A stretch of 64,000 bases of DNA from Stichopus chloronotus (Eukaryota; Echinodermata; Holothuroidea; Aspidochirotida; Stichopodidae): the NCBI GenBank assembly GCA_021234535.1, contig CM037846.1, positions 13,408,705-13,472,704 on the forward strand. Reading direction: 5' to 3'. The translations under genes were made by a program, and so were the position numbers. The number at the start of each line of letters is the position of its first letter. The stretch's first letter is position 1. The notes under the pieces were generated by a model. It saw only the letters and a program-made list of their open reading frames with translations, searched no databases and was not told the origin of the DNA. Shown here piece after piece: positions 22,001-34,501 of the stretch.

Positions 22001-25000
22001 TATGGATGCATAGCTTGTTGAAAAGCTACACATCTGAAAAGGAATAAATCTAAAATATTATATTATATCCGCTATAACTTTTTATCTGTCACCTAAACTA
22101 AACTCACAACAGTGACCTGAATGGCTATTAAAATTTGCACTCATCATCACTTTTTTTTCTTTTATGTAAAGAGTGAAATTGAAAATTGAGGGTTATACTG
22201 TACGTGTAACCTACGCTTGGTCTACGTAAAGTTGTTCCATTTGCACAATGTAAAGGAGGTACAACACTACCAGCAATTGAAGGATATTAAATATGGGCAA
22301 TATTTTCTCTTTATAGATTTTTGTATCTTGCTGCAGAAACACGAGAAAATTAAACCGTTATCGTACCTTCTGATTAAAGTTCTCACTATGACTAACCACA
22401 AATTGTATTCATGATCATTCAGAGATCAATCTATGATAACACTGGTGACTCTGTAAAGTTTTCAAAACTGAAGTTGATTCTTTATTACTGGTCAAGTTTA
22501 AGCAGGGCACACATACATACTTTGGATATTTTGCCCACAGTGAGGGAGACTTCAGCCAAACATAGGAGTTATGAAACCCAATTTTGTCTCAACGATTCTC
22601 CCTGTTAAGTTTTCCTTACCTACAGAGTGCTTCATACTCTTTGCACTGTTCCTTCAAACTCTGGACCTGTTTCCCCAAGGAAGCAATCTGGGATGATTTC
22701 TCTTCCAGTGCTTGACAAAAGAGTTTTTCGTTTTCCTCCTGCAACTGTCTGTTTTGGTTTCTGAGCTGTTTGTTCTGCCTCTTATACTCATCCTTGAACC
22801 GGATGAGTTCTTCGTGGTTCTCTGCCAGTTCCTCGAACCGCTTCTCCAACAGGCGGCTCCTTTTCATCTCTTCCTCCAGCATTGCCTGGGCATTCTCTCT
22901 GAATTTCGTCAACTCCTCGTTGACCCTCTCCAGGGTCCCGGCCCTGACGACGGCGTCGTCCGCCCTCCGCTTCAGGATGCAAATCAGCTGCGATTGCTCG
23001 TCGATCCTCGACCGCAGCATCGCCGCCTCTGCCTTGTCGTCTTTGCTGAAGCACTTCAGCTTCTCCAGGTTCTCCTGCATGATATCTACATCCTATGGAG
23101 AAGAAACAGATGAGGGGGAGGTTTGCAAAGATATTCTGAACATGAAAACACACAACATACTACAACCAGGCATTTTCTTGGAAGAAGTTGGGCATGCTGT
23201 GGTAACACAATTTGTAATGTGTTTGTAAAATAGATTCTTTATCAATATTTTCTACAATTGATGGTCAAAATGCAACTTCTCTGTCATTGTACAATTACCT
23301 GTTAAAGTTCAGAATTAGATGCACTGAACAAACAACTGTAAGTACTTAAGTTAGAGAGTTAATTCCAGCTTTCTTTGACAATACTGGAGCTCCAGAAACC
23401 ATCACAAAAGCAATGGGATACTGTAACTCAAAGAGGAAGGGGGGGGGGGGAAGAATTAATTGTTTAGAGAGATTTGATAACTGGTTATAGTGCAAGTTCC
23501 ATAATTTACCACACACCGAATCAGCTTTTCCTTAATAACTGTGCCATTAATACCTGACGGCTGGTAGACACAGAAATCAGAAAGTACCTGTAAATCACCG
23601 AGGATAATGTTTGCAAACCATGAATGGACCGTTCCATTTTTAATAATACCAAGATTCTGTATTATCCTACAGGCTTTATATCCAATGAATGTATTCAATT
23701 TCCTTGAACTATCTGGTAACTCTTTAAGATGCTGTAATTCACAAAGAAGAGACAATATCAACAGATGCAAGAATAACAGAAAAGAAAAAGTGGACATCAA
23801 ATAAAAAATATAGAAGAAAAGGGAAGGAAACATACTGAACATGTTATAAAACGTAAGCAATGACAAGTATACGCTCACAAACTAGAAGATGACAAAAGTT
23901 GGTTGATGATCTTAGCTATAACACAGACACTCACTACAGCATTCAATACTGCACAATATAATCCATTACGAAAATTCAGTACGGTAAATATAAAGAATCC
24001 ATGGGTATTCCTTCTGTGACTTTCATCCATTGATTTATGATTATTAGCACATAACTCACAATTCACCACTGTTTTGGGCAGATTATGAGCACCATTGAAG
24101 CTACATTTCCAAACCCATTAGGCCCATTACCAGGTAGTCTTTTTCTTTTCCGGGTAGTCTTTTTCTTTTCAACATTGCATGGGACAAAACAGATGTGGGT
24201 TGACTGTGGTTGATGGCAGTCCCCCGTACTGGCCGCTTCATGGTAACTGATGTAGGAATGCATCCCTGTGTTTGTTTTGCATGCTTCAGTCACTGACAGA
24301 TACCCATCACCTGAGGTACTGTATGATTTTTAATTGGGGGAAAGTAAAATTTTTGCTGACTGCTCTTTGATTGACATGTACCAGGATTAAAACATTTAAA
24401 AGATGCAGTTTAGCTCATAACTGTACAACATATCGTGCACAGAGAGTTGTCTGTGGTACCTTGTGTTCCCTGAAGCAATAGTAAGATAGGGATCTGCACA
24501 AGGGGAAGCTAAGTACTGTAAAGACAGTTGTGGGTAGGGCTTGAAGAGTAGTTGAAAAAAAGTTTGAACAGTCTGGGGTGATGAGTACAGTATCTGTCTT
24601 AAAACTTCACCCAAAACATACAACACCTATACCTTACTGAAAAGTGCCTGGACTAGCATAGAGGGCAGTGTTAAAAGATTACAATTTTAGGGAACAAAAC
24701 AAGGAAGCTATGGGGTAAATGAGTTACAAAAGACAGATGAAAGAGAAATTGAAGCTAATTTTGCAGTGCTCATGTAGTATTTTGAACTTGGTACTTTATG
24801 ATCTTAGACCCAACATCAAAATGGACACTGGTTGATGGTGGTACTGCATGTGCAGCACACGACACAACTTCATACAAGTACTTAGGGTTGTAGTCCAGGC
24901 CCGACTCAGTTTCAAAGCACAAGGTTTCGAAGCCTCAAGGTCTCCATACATATAGTGTTGTATGCCTCTGTTCAAGGCCAGTCTCAACCTCAAATTGTAT

Positions 25001-27959
25001 GAACTCAACTGCAACACTTTCTTACTGTACTCATGCAAATCACCCATCGCAAAGGGAGGGAGTGGGGCAAATCTAGGGAGCGGAGAGATCATAGTCTCTT
25101 GTGCACCTCTAGTCTCTAGCACCTTGTGGCTGTGGGTCCAGGGGCAGCCCCTGGTGGATGATGGGGGGCAATGCTCCCCAAAGGTCAAGGTTTCTTCTAG
25201 CCTTTTTATGACTTTTAAAGGATTCGCCGTGTCTCTGACTTGAGTTGAATAAAGGCCTGGTTTCAATAATAAGAGAACTTGTTCTTAGTACAGTACATGA
25301 TTGTTGTACCAGCAGCAATCTCAGGATTTTCTGTTATTTGGGAAATAAAATAATGCTCTAATTTTTAATGACACTTTTAAAAGTTATGATGAGGGAGCCA
25401 TGCATTTTCAGGAACTTTGTCATTTTTGTGTGTTTTATGAGAAAACTTTGTGGTGGGCAGAACTGTATTATTATGAATAGTGAATGGTGGATGAGTATTT
25501 TGAGTAGAGGGCACTGCCATCCATTGTCACCTACCATTGTTACTATTGTTGCCACAACCCTGTTACTCAGCAATATCTTTGTGATTGGCATAATTCTCTC
25601 TCTGTTTGTGTGATACTGCTTGAATAAACAATTCCTGATGATCTTCTCAATCATTTTAGCTTCAAATAATTTTCACTTAAAGAAAAACAAAAACTGCTTT
25701 TAAATTTCTTGCTTTTCATTGATACTGTGCAAAGATTGTAACTGATTGCTGGAACATTTTGATATCTCAAGTCTTCAAGTCTTAACAATGTTCAGTCCTA
25801 TTTTGTGATCACGTTCACTTACCTGATTGGCATATATAACGTAACAGCAAAATGGTTTCTGATTCTAAATTGAGAAACATGAACAAGATACCATTATCAC
25901 TAAATTCTTTATTAACTACAGTTTACACATTACCAGAACTATGGTGGCAGAGCTTGGTTAAACCCATAAAATGTTGCTCTAGCATGTTTCTCTTCATGTC
26001 CCAGGAAAGAGTACTGTAGCATGTTGTTTGCTGTACTACTGATCATGTTGACAAATATTTACATCTTACCTTCCATCCAAATGACTGTTAAATTGTTGGC
26101 CACATTGACTTTGCACTGACTCTGTCTTTGCATTTTCTTGTATACCTCTCAATGTAACTACATGATAGTTGTGTGTTCAACATACTGTAAATCTATACCT
26201 TACCCACAGTGCACAATCCAGCTTTCATGAATACGACTTACTGTAGAGGGTGGTCTTTTATCATATACTGTCCTACAATTATGTACCTACAGTACAGGCA
26301 TCCTTCAAAATGGATGAAGGTCAGGGCTCTAACTACAGAAATCTGAGTTGTGGCTGCATGTGTTGTTTTGTCAGTGTAAAGTGAATTCTGTCATATCCAT
26401 GGAAAGAAGAGCTATAAGGTGACCAATCCTCATTGCATTTTTTTTTCTTGCGGATAAAATATGCTGAGATCTACGACAAAAGGTGCAATCTTTTTTTCTA
26501 TCCTCTATTGTATTTGTGTCAAGAATGAACCTGTATCTTGGTGTATGAAAAATGAACTTTCAACTTTTTTGTTTGAATACACTCTACAAAGCTTTTAAAA
26601 TCGAATCTGCAGTTTGTTAACATTCTGAAAATTTTGTGGTGGCAGGCAGTCCAGAAATTTCCTCAATGCCAGTCAGCAAGCATCAATGCTGGATACACTG
26701 AGCCATCGTACAGGTCTACAGTAGATTCATGGTGAAGGTAGGTACTGTACTGTATGAGATCAATGGACGCGGATTGTGCAGTACACAGAAACAGATTTAT
26801 TCCTGTTAAATGTATTAATTACACGGATGCAATCTGAAAATTTAGAAAATTTCTTGTATGGTATGGGACTGGAATACAAACTTTCAGGTACATTTTCAGA
26901 TGCATGAACCCCAACCCTCCCTTCCCAGCGACGCTACTGCCAAGGAGCTAGATCGCTCTCTGGCTCATGTATGCTTCACGTAACTTGCTACCTAATTACA
27001 CATGACTTGCAGCTGACTGCATGACTTGAGATTTGACATAGACTTGCATAAATTGACTTGACATTTGACTTGCAGGAAATGGCTGTCCCATCTCTGGTTG
27101 TTAGTCAATGAAATTGCCTACCTAGGCTAAGTGGGATGTTTACTCTGTACAACTGGTCTGTACACTGTTTCAAGGTTGATATCGACAAGTTTTTGAAGAT
27201 TCTGGTGTAATGACACTGTTTATATGTGTCCTATTGATATGAATAGGTTTTTCTGTTGCTTTTTCTTTCTTTCTTTTTTTTTTGGGGAGGGGGGGGTGGG
27301 GGAGGGCATGTATCCTCATGACAATGATGTTATATGTAACATGTTTTAGTTGTTCTGTGCTTGTTAGGGCACTGAATAAATAAGCCTTGGCTAGAACTGT
27401 TGGGTCAGTATCACAGGAACAGATGATTACAAGATAATAATAAGTAGGCTAATAATATGTAGGCCTAGCTTACGTCTAGGCTACTGAGTGGGACCAGGGA
27501 GTCACCATTTGTACTGAAGTACAAATGAAGAGCTTATGGCTACTGTACAATAATCATGACTTTCACATATGTGATTCAAGCAAGACTAAACGGAAGTGTC
27601 AGAGTGAGAGGCAGAGGTAAGAAAATATGTTAGGATACTGCAACTCATCGATATATACAGTTTATAGTGAATCTTCAATTCATGTAGGCCAGTGTAGGCT
27701 AGGCGGCTGGCCTATTCACAGGATTACTTAGCAACATAACTAGGCTAGTTACGTTTCCTGAATACACATCTCGTGGTACTAATTCCACGAAACGTTAATA
27801 TTCAAAGGCACAAAATGATGCCGTGTTAAAGAATACCGCAGCTTGAAACATAACCAAACGTTTTAAAAATTGATGCGATTGAAACTTAATATTCACTACC
27901 TTTTGACTTTCCGAAACTATCCTTTTTAAGTCTTTCGGGTTTCTGGTTTGAGACGACAT
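12985..27959 (-). CDS. CCDC89: CCDC89-like coiled-coil protein, seven exons
   Basis: Orthologue of vertebrate CCDC89 (also called BOIP, reported to bind the Orange domain of HEY1 and to be expressed in testis). Exons in coding order are 27959-27900, 23092-22620, 19738-19641, 17562-17426, 14864-14782, 14066-13973 and 13071-12985. All six junctions are GT-AG and keep one frame, giving 343 codons; human CCDC89 is about 374 residues. The family signature is in exon 2: LRSRIDEQSQLICILKRRAD, then RFKDEYK.QN.QLR and ENEKLF.QAL. Later anchors are LAMQRGKLLQ, EAVSANLRV, and the C-terminal EAFKKHSNNLLAKER. Almost the whole protein is charged, Glu/Lys/Leu-rich coiled coil, with no membrane segment. Intron lengths are roughly 4.8, 2.9, 2.1, 2.6, 0.7 and 0.9 kb. 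Exons 2-7 are strongly supported; exon 1 is inferred from phase, a candidate donor and an upstream in-frame stop. Confidence 0.85.
13973..14066 (-). CDS. CCDC89: CCDC89 exon 6
   Basis: 94 nt, acceptor GACTAACAG, donor CAAATG|GTCAGT. Encodes REAEAVSANLRVIRLTGEK...TLRDLQM. EAVSANLRV corresponds to the family's AVNSNLRV block. The long plus-strand frame at 13643-14257 is antisense to this exon and starts with GTG. Confidence 0.9.
14782..14864 (-). CDS. CCDC89: CCDC89 exon 5
   Basis: 83 nt, pyrimidine-rich acceptor ending CGAG, donor TTTGA|GTGAGT. Encodes DRQREIKDMEEKVKVAEST...MRQKF plus two bases of the next Glu codon. It fits the conserved EI..LEEK..TA block. Confidence 0.88.
16495..16521 (+). 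repeat. Short telomere-like stretch
   Basis: Contains TTAGGGGTTAGGTTAGGGTTA, an imperfect run of the TTAGGG animal telomere repeat, inside CCDC89 intron 4. It is too short to call an interstitial telomere with confidence. Confidence 0.35.
17051..17198. repeat. 23-bp minisatellite, six copies plus a partial
   Basis: Six perfectly spaced 23-bp units (consensus CAACATGGTGTATGTGAT preceded by GCTCT or GCTGT), then GCTCTTAAC. Only the first five bases vary: GCTCT, GCTGT, ACTCT, GCTCT, GCTGT, GCTCT. It lies in CCDC89 intron 4. Confidence 0.92.
17426..17562 (-). CDS. CCDC89: CCDC89 exon 4
   Basis: 137 nt, acceptor AATTTGCAG, donor CTTCAG|GTATTG. It completes the split Thr codon and encodes TEKDFENYR...KKERQEFLDLAMQRGKLLQ. 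The last part aligns with the EELLQLSMERGKVLQ-type block of vertebrate CCDC89. Confidence 0.9.
19641..19738 (-). CDS. CCDC89: CCDC89 exon 3
   Basis: 98 nt, acceptor GCTTGCAG, donor TTCA|GTAAGT. Encodes RLKNEIHENERNHK...EDKLF, charged coiled coil. It enters one base into the codon shared with exon 2 and leaves with one base of a Thr codon, matching both neighbours. Confidence 0.85.
22620..23092 (-). CDS. CCDC89: CCDC89 exon 2
   Basis: 473 nt between acceptor TTCTCCATAG and donor TGTAG|GTAAGG. It encodes DVDIMQENLEKLK and the conserved RIDEQSQLICILKRR block, then a long coiled coil. It ends with two bases of a split Ser codon. Frames on the plus strand here are antisense shadows. Confidence 0.95.
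23093..27899 (-). other. CCDC89 intron 1, no separate gene seen
   Basis: 4.8 kb without a supported gene. A 156-codon minus-strand frame at 24796-25266 lacks an ATG at its end and resembles no family; the DNA there includes a GGGGCAGCCCC palindrome and is probably repeat-derived. A 20-bp block ending GGTAGTCTTTTTCTTTTC is duplicated at about 24133-24170, and there are G runs near 23440 and 27290. Confidence 0.5.
27900..27959 (-). CDS. CCDC89: CCDC89 exon 1 (predicted start)
   Basis: Twenty codons (MSSQTRNPKDLK...ESQK) ending at donor GTAGTG in phase 0, which matches the phase of exon 2. ATG is the first in-frame start after an in-frame TAG; A is at -3. An out-of-frame ATG lies 17 bases upstream. 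Another first exon cannot be excluded. Confidence 0.5.
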
Positions 27960-29101
27960 TGTTGATTCTCCACCATGGAGATATTGACCCGAAGCAACTA
28001 AATTCACTACCTAGCCATTTCAATAGTATGTCCAATTCAACACATTGGTATTTACGTACGCTCTGATCGCTGCACAAGCTTGCCTGTGGGAATGCTCAGA
28101 TGTTACCAGTTACAGAGAAAACCTCAGATTTTGATCTTAAAATCCTAGGGGCGGATTTAGGGAGGGGCCCGTCCCCTTCCAAACAATGTTGATTTTTTTC
28201 CAACTTCATAAAACAGTACAAAGCCCTATCCAGATAGTGCACTAGGCCCTACTGATGTGCAGTGTCAATGAAACTTTGCTAATTACTTTTCGACCTCAAA
28301 ATACTTCAGTTCTTCTCTGAAGAGTTACTTGATTGTTACCCAGAATTTCGGCACCCTGATAATATTATGGCATCCATGGACCACGGTATAACGTAAGCCA
28401 ACTCCATAAATTACCGTGCGGCGTATTATCCTCTGTGGTTACTCATAAACACTGAATTTGATTGCTAACTTGAATCTATTACCGGCTGGGTAACCAGGTC
28501 CACAGGAAACTGCTTTCCACTTTCAAGAGACTTTGACTGGTACAATTTTCCACAATCTAATGCTTTTGTGCCATAACACTCTGCACCGTGTCTTACTCGA
28601 GGTCATGCAATTGATTTGAACTGAAACTATGGGGGATGAAGAAAAAGTAGACCTAACTCATACAAGAAGTTATCATCCCGCTATGTGGAACCATCAATTT
28701 GAAACCTATTCTATGGAGAACTTTAGATAGCATGACTTCAGCTGACACACATAAGTAAGAGAAAAACTTATCACGTAGGCCAACTTATGCCGTTGATACA
28801 AAATAAAACTGTCACAGAGATTTCACTCTGTAGATTGCTTTGTTACGACAAACTCAGTGAGCGAAACAGTGACACTCGGTTTGAAGAATAACCCACACTA
28901 AAACACGTACTGGTATCAGTCAACTATGGCTGTTTTCATGTACTATTGAACGTCGGACGTTTAAAGTTGTTTTCAATTATACACTCATCATTGTGGCATG
29001 CGCATTATTGACTTCTCACTATCCACATGTGATGGCAACATACCCAAAATAAATGTAACAACAAAACTGAGACAATTTTTGTTTTTTATCAGTTATTTCA
29101 C

Positions 29102-29374
29102 GAGAAAATTCCCATTAAGTCCTATTGAATCCAGTTGAATGGGGCTTATATATGGGATCCCATAACCTTCCATTGAGTTCCCACTGAATTCCCATTAATT
29201 CATGTTGAATTTAATTGGACTTAATGAGGAATTTGGACAGTCGCAACATAACATCCCCATTAGATCAATGGGTAAATCCATCATCCCATTGATTCAACAT
29301 GGAATTTGGAAGATTCCATAAGAGTCCCATTATATCCCATTAAAAATCTCATGGGACTCAATCGGAATTTTCTC
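29102..29374. mobile_element. Fold-back element with 24-bp terminal inverted repeats
   Basis: Left end GAGAAAATTCCCATTAAGTC... (29102-29125) and the reverse complement of the right end (29351-29374) match at 21 of 24 bases. The 273-bp interior repeats CCATT and TTGAAT motifs and has no coding frame. This fits a MITE. I see no target-site duplication, so the superfamily cannot be named. Confidence 0.5.
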
Positions 29375-30060
29375 CTAGGATCTTCGCGGCATATGAAAAA
29401 GCACAAACATTGCAGCTTTTGTACAAAGTAAGACCTGTTTCTTAAAGAAAACTCTGAAGGTGAAGGGAAATCCCCTCAACTAGAAACCTCCAAGATTAGT
29501 TGTTCATGCAGCTCACTGGGGTGTAGGCTGGGATGCGAAGAATGTGCCGGGTGGAAAGAAAAGAATCTATAAGAATCCTAGATTCACCTTGCAGGGAAGA
29601 TGAAAAAGTAAAAGTATAGCTTAATTCCTGAAGAAAATAAAAAGAAAATCAAATGCAGCATCAAATGTAGCGCCATTTTGCTTCCACTTCAGCCCACCTT
29701 ATGCTAGTACAAATTTCCAAAGGGGAACATCCCCTCCTTTTGGCCCCTCGCCCAAGATAAGTCTTTAATACAAATTACTGTGACCTGGGCATTAGTTGTT
29801 GGCTTAGGGGCGAGGGCTCTACCGGGTGAACAAATCTGAATTACCAAGGAAAAAGGTTAAAGAATGTTTTACTCACCAAGATGAAAAAAAATAAAAGAGG
29901 AATTTCTGAAGATATGCTCAATTCAAATCGAGCATCAAATATGGCACCATTTTGTATCTAGCTCACCCTATGTTAGCAAAAATTTTTCCAAAAGGTAGGG
30001 GCCCATTCCGATCCCCTTTGACCCCTCCCCAGGACGGTGATCGACCATCATCCTGCTGGA

Positions 30061-30144
30061 TTTTTTTTTACATTATCGGTAATTTTTTTTTACATTATCG
30101 GTCGTTTTTACATTATCGGCCGTTAATTTTTACATTATCGGTTG
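30061..30144. repeat. Four-copy TTTTTACATTATCGG repeat
   Basis: Four copies of TTTTTACATTATCGG, with CATTATCGG at 30071, 30093, 30111 and 30133 (spacing 22, 18, 22). Confidence 0.8.
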
Positions 30145-30527
30145 TAACAAAGCTGCAGTCGACGACAACTTAGAAAATAGCTCAACGTACTGACTCTAGT
30201 TTCAACTACCCTCGCCTGTCTAATGAACTAACATAGTCATGGGCGTCGGTCGGTGGCGAACATGACCCCCTCCCGGCTAGTCATGCAGAAATGGGCGGCG
30301 GAGTATTAAATGCTCATGTATCCTTCTGCTAGATCTGTTCATGCACAGTTAATTCCCACTGGTTTGATTTGCTTTCCGTTTTAAATATGTTAACCCCTCT
30401 ATATCTTCTGCAAAATACATTTTCTTTGCTGTTTACACCATAGTTTGAACTGTACTTTATTCTCCATATTATGCTGTGGAGGCAGGAATCTTGTGAACTG
30501 CATGTTATCATATTGAAAAGTGCACCA

Positions 30528-30703
30528 AACGATCATTTGCTCACTTTATTTCCCAATCTCTAAATTGTTTCCATTACAGCGATCTATATCCGTTATGCTT
30601 CGAAATGATACGTCTAGGTATAATTAAGGCATGAAATGCAGATTTTTATGAGAAATGCATGATTTTTTTACCATTTCAAAATTTTGTGATGGCATAATTT
30701 GGT
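30528..30703. repeat. Dispersed repeat B, copy 2
   Basis: Collinear with 9587-9780; begins AACGATCATTTGCTCA and ends TTTCAAAATTTTGTGATG.CATAATTTGG. Confidence 0.6.
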
Positions 30704-32584
30704 TAAAAGAGAAGTAAAGGCAGGACTTTTGAAACTAGAGCGTAACATTTAAAGTACACCAAATTTCATTTGAATATATTGTTAACTTTCCAAGATATTG
30801 CAATTTGAATGTTCATGACAAAAAGTATTCAGGATCAAGCTGCCATTTGAGATTGTGATGACATCACCGGACCACATATGTGATCGAAAAGCTTTTGTTT
30901 TTCTTTATAATTATTTCATTTCCAATCTATTTTAACAGTTATACATAGATTCAAATCACTTTACGTTTCTGGAGGTTACTTGCTCGACAATGATGTTTGA
31001 GAACCACACGATTGGGAAATAATCCTTAAGGACCATATGTGCTTATCTCTTATGATCTGTTGGCAAGAGTGATTGTACATACATGATGAACTGTCCGGGC
31101 CAGATCAAATCTACACTCACCGTAAACGTTTTACACTTTCCATTCTACCATAACGTTAGCCTAACCACTTTTGCAATCAAGTGCCTTATTTTTCCAACTA
31201 TCAATACTTCAAGACTGCAGTTCAACTTGAAACGACTCAATGTATGTTAAAATATCATTGGTCTGACAGTTTTGTACCTATCAACTGAATCTTGCTCTCA
31301 AATCCTTTTCAGATACTTAAGTTCAAACCGTAGACGCGATTTTCTTCCAAAGATTTTCTCCGCAATTACTATGAAACATTCTCCTGCCAGAATGTCGTTT
31401 ATTGTGGTGATAGAGTTTCTGGGAATATTGATGTTGGCAAGAGTCTCTTCCAATCGACACGATCCAATTAAACGTTCGTATTGGTTGTGCTCTTCTCGAC
31501 CCACCTACTCGAAACCATTAGGCCCATCTCTTATTGAGCCGGGGCACAATAAAGCATCAAACGTTCACGCAACGTTTTGTTTCATCACTGACTCACTGAC
31601 ACTGAGTCATCCATATAGTCTTAAGTGACTGATTAGCTAATCATCAGTTCTCACAATGCAGTATACTTGTCCCCACCCTAAAAAAAAAAAAAAAAATGTC
31701 AAGGCCAGAGAGGCTACAAAGTGCCATCTCCGACAACCAGAGGACCATGCTAGACCGATCTTGCCATAACTGCCATTCACAACCAAAAATTCCAGATGTC
31801 CCTCTACAGATGTAACAAAAAAATATTAAAAATAAGGGGGGGGGGGGCAGAAAAAGAAAAAAGTCTCTTGTAAGAAACGATGAACCCCACTAAGTGTGTT
31901 GTTGTATGTTATATAATCTAAAAAAACTAACCCTGTTTTATTAAACATAAAGCTCACTAATGGATATTCATAATTATGTAAATTATGCTCATGCAGGGCC
32001 GTTTCTACAGTAGGGTCATATCGTTATAGGGATGTGAAGGTCCAAAATTTCTTCTGAGTGCAGGGGCTGAGTGACGACAGGACTATTTAAGCGGAGTACG
32101 AATATTGGCTGTCACAGAGCGTACAAGAAAATTTCTGGCTTTTCAACCTCCTCCTCTCCCTTGTTGCCGAAAACGGCACTTCCCGAATGTACTTGAGCTG
32201 CATGAATCCATCCTCGATATAGGGATTTCACGTCTGCAATTCCTCAATTCATGTGGACAAAAAAATAATCCATGAAAAATGGCAATAAATATATATCAGA
32301 TGGGTTGAGATGAAACAAGAAAAATAATGAATTATAGATCCTCTTTCATTTTATTCTTGAAGTACTTGGCAATATTTCAGGGCTGAACATATCTCATTTT
32401 TATCATAACGCCGTTAGTGAGCTTCCCTGCACCCCATCAATGGATCCGCCATGAATAATAAATACACATAATTCGGAATTTGTCATGCCATAGTACTTTG
32501 ACTGGTTGAGGGAAACAAGAGATGAGTGGTGGTTCGTCTGGGAAAGGGTTATAATGGGAGGGGTGTCCCCTGTTCGGTTTTGAA

Positions 32585-32830
32585 GAAAGTCTTCGCCTAT
32601 ACTGGGTAACCTTGGATCATGGATGTATTCTGGTGCAGTATTTGTATGATCTTTTAAAGTCCTAAAATGTGTTAGACTGATTTATGAGAAATTGAAATAG
32701 TGTTTCAGACTTTTTGAGCAATTTTTCAATTACCAGGTAGCCTTAGACACAGTCTTGTGAAATATTTGGCACCTTTTTACATCATAAAATTTGCTAGACT
32801 GAGATATGAGAAATTTCAAGTGGTTTTTTT
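32585..32830. repeat. Degenerate tandem duplication, about 130-bp unit
   Basis: Two head-to-tail units share GGTA.CCTT, TTTTAAAGTC/TTTTTACATC followed by .TAAAAT.TG.TAGACTGA, and TATGAGAAATT. No coding capacity. Confidence 0.45.
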
Positions 32831-34501
32831 TTTAGAACACCCACACTCCCCGATATTGATTTGAAGCTACCGGTATGCAACTAGTCTTACGTGCCAATGT
32901 CAAAGTCAAACGGCCTCTAATTAGACATAGTTCTGAACAATCACTGAATTATCAGGCCGTATCATGTAGAATACCATGAAACAGAATTGATTTTACGGCT
33001 AGATGCACTTATTGCCAAAGTAAGGATCCAGCTGGTTTCGTACAATCACAAGCACCGTATTTTATTTGTAAGTATAGAACACTAAATTTTATAACAAAAA
33101 TAACGACATTTCGAGGTGATCTGTAATGTAAAGATAATTATTGTCAAGATAATTATCTCAACATGGCAACAATTTTGCGCATGTCAGGTTACATTTTTTT
33201 TTGTTTTGGAAATTGACATTTCTTGCAATCTGAGGGGCATTTTTAAAAAAAAAAAGCTCTGTGTACAGTGAGCCAACCTATGGTGACACTCCACCTAGGT
33301 GGAGTCATTACTGCTTGTCCCTTACATCAATCATAGCCTAAGGGGTTTTTCAGCTCTCCCCCCCCCCCCCCCGCCCTCCGATGAAAATTTCTGGTGACGT
33401 CACTGATAGGAATGGAGTTTAGATCAAATGTTCCCCATCACTTTCAAATATAAATGAACGCCTAGGCCTCGCATAGATTATCTTTGGCTTAAGCTGATGT
33501 TACATCGGGCTGATTATTATATTGTCCGTCTTATATAGATTTTAGTGATGTTTGTTCAATGAAGAGTCGCGTTCTCCCTTTCGTCAGGGAGACTCTTTCA
33601 AAGAAGTCTCATTTACATTTATGAAGCAAGTGAGTCACCCCCACGTTATCGCTGAGTATTTAACGGACCTCTGTACGTGAGGTGGAGACGATGCCATTTT
33701 GATTGCATCCTCTACCTTTTTATGTTTGTACTGTAGCACCGTAACAACGATGACATGACATGAAAGTGAAGACGAGAGTATTGCAGTCATCAATTTGGAA
33801 GGTTCCGAAAAACAGTCCAAAGCTGCGGTAGAGGCATGTTCGCCTTTTATTTCAGAGGGCATTTGCAAGGAAACAAGCGACTGATTGAACGCAGTAAAAG
33901 ACTCCCCGAAGCATTATGCTGATTAAAGTGATTGATGGGGATGAACATTATGTACGCCAAATGCAAATTGTGAAACTTTTCAGGAATTGATAAAAATTCT
34001 AAAATACGTTATAGTCTAATGTCCATCATTTGAACGATGACAAAAGCCTATACTTCATTCTTATACGCCATATCTTGATGCAGAAGAGATAACCAGATGT
34101 TTTGATTTGTGAGCCCTAACGTCTTGTCGTGAATGTCGACAACAATCTTGGCATTAAACCATTCGTCCTAAGTATTTATTTTTTTCATTTTGTATAGGCA
34201 GGTGTGAAGAAAAGTTTCTTGGTTACCAACTAGAAATCTGATATATGACACAAAAAGTTATATCATGGTGCTTTAAGCCGTACTCATCCCTTTTGAATTG
34301 CAACTGTTATAACACAGAGGAGAAAATCGAACAGAATTAGCGTAAATTGTAATTTCAGTCGTAGCTCCTTCTGAAATTGCCCCATCCCTGTTAAGTTACA
34401 CCCGATCATTCATGACAAATAAACAAATTTATCGTGTGATCCAAAGAAGAAAAGGAGCAATAAGAGTTTTCACCCTTGTAATTACTTTACAATTTTCAGC
34501 T

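Larger units (their letters stand above)
28080..34500. other. Gene-poor 6.4 kb with repeats
   Basis: No supported coding region on either strand; the longest frames are short and have non-ATG starts. Recognisable repeats are listed separately. A perfect 18-bp dyad, ACTCCACCTAGGTGGAGT, lies at about 33286-33305. Confidence 0.45.

Noticed and set aside
22712..23228. Two plus-strand frames of 133 and 152 codons
   Set aside because: They are antisense shadows of CCDC89 exon 2.
24796..25266. 156-codon minus-strand frame
   Set aside because: No ATG at its start, no recognised motif, lies within CCDC89 intron 1 in repeat-like DNA.
27770..27800. CGAAACGTT with a CGTGG/CCACG stem, hammerhead-like
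   Set aside because: No CTGANGA core precedes the stem.
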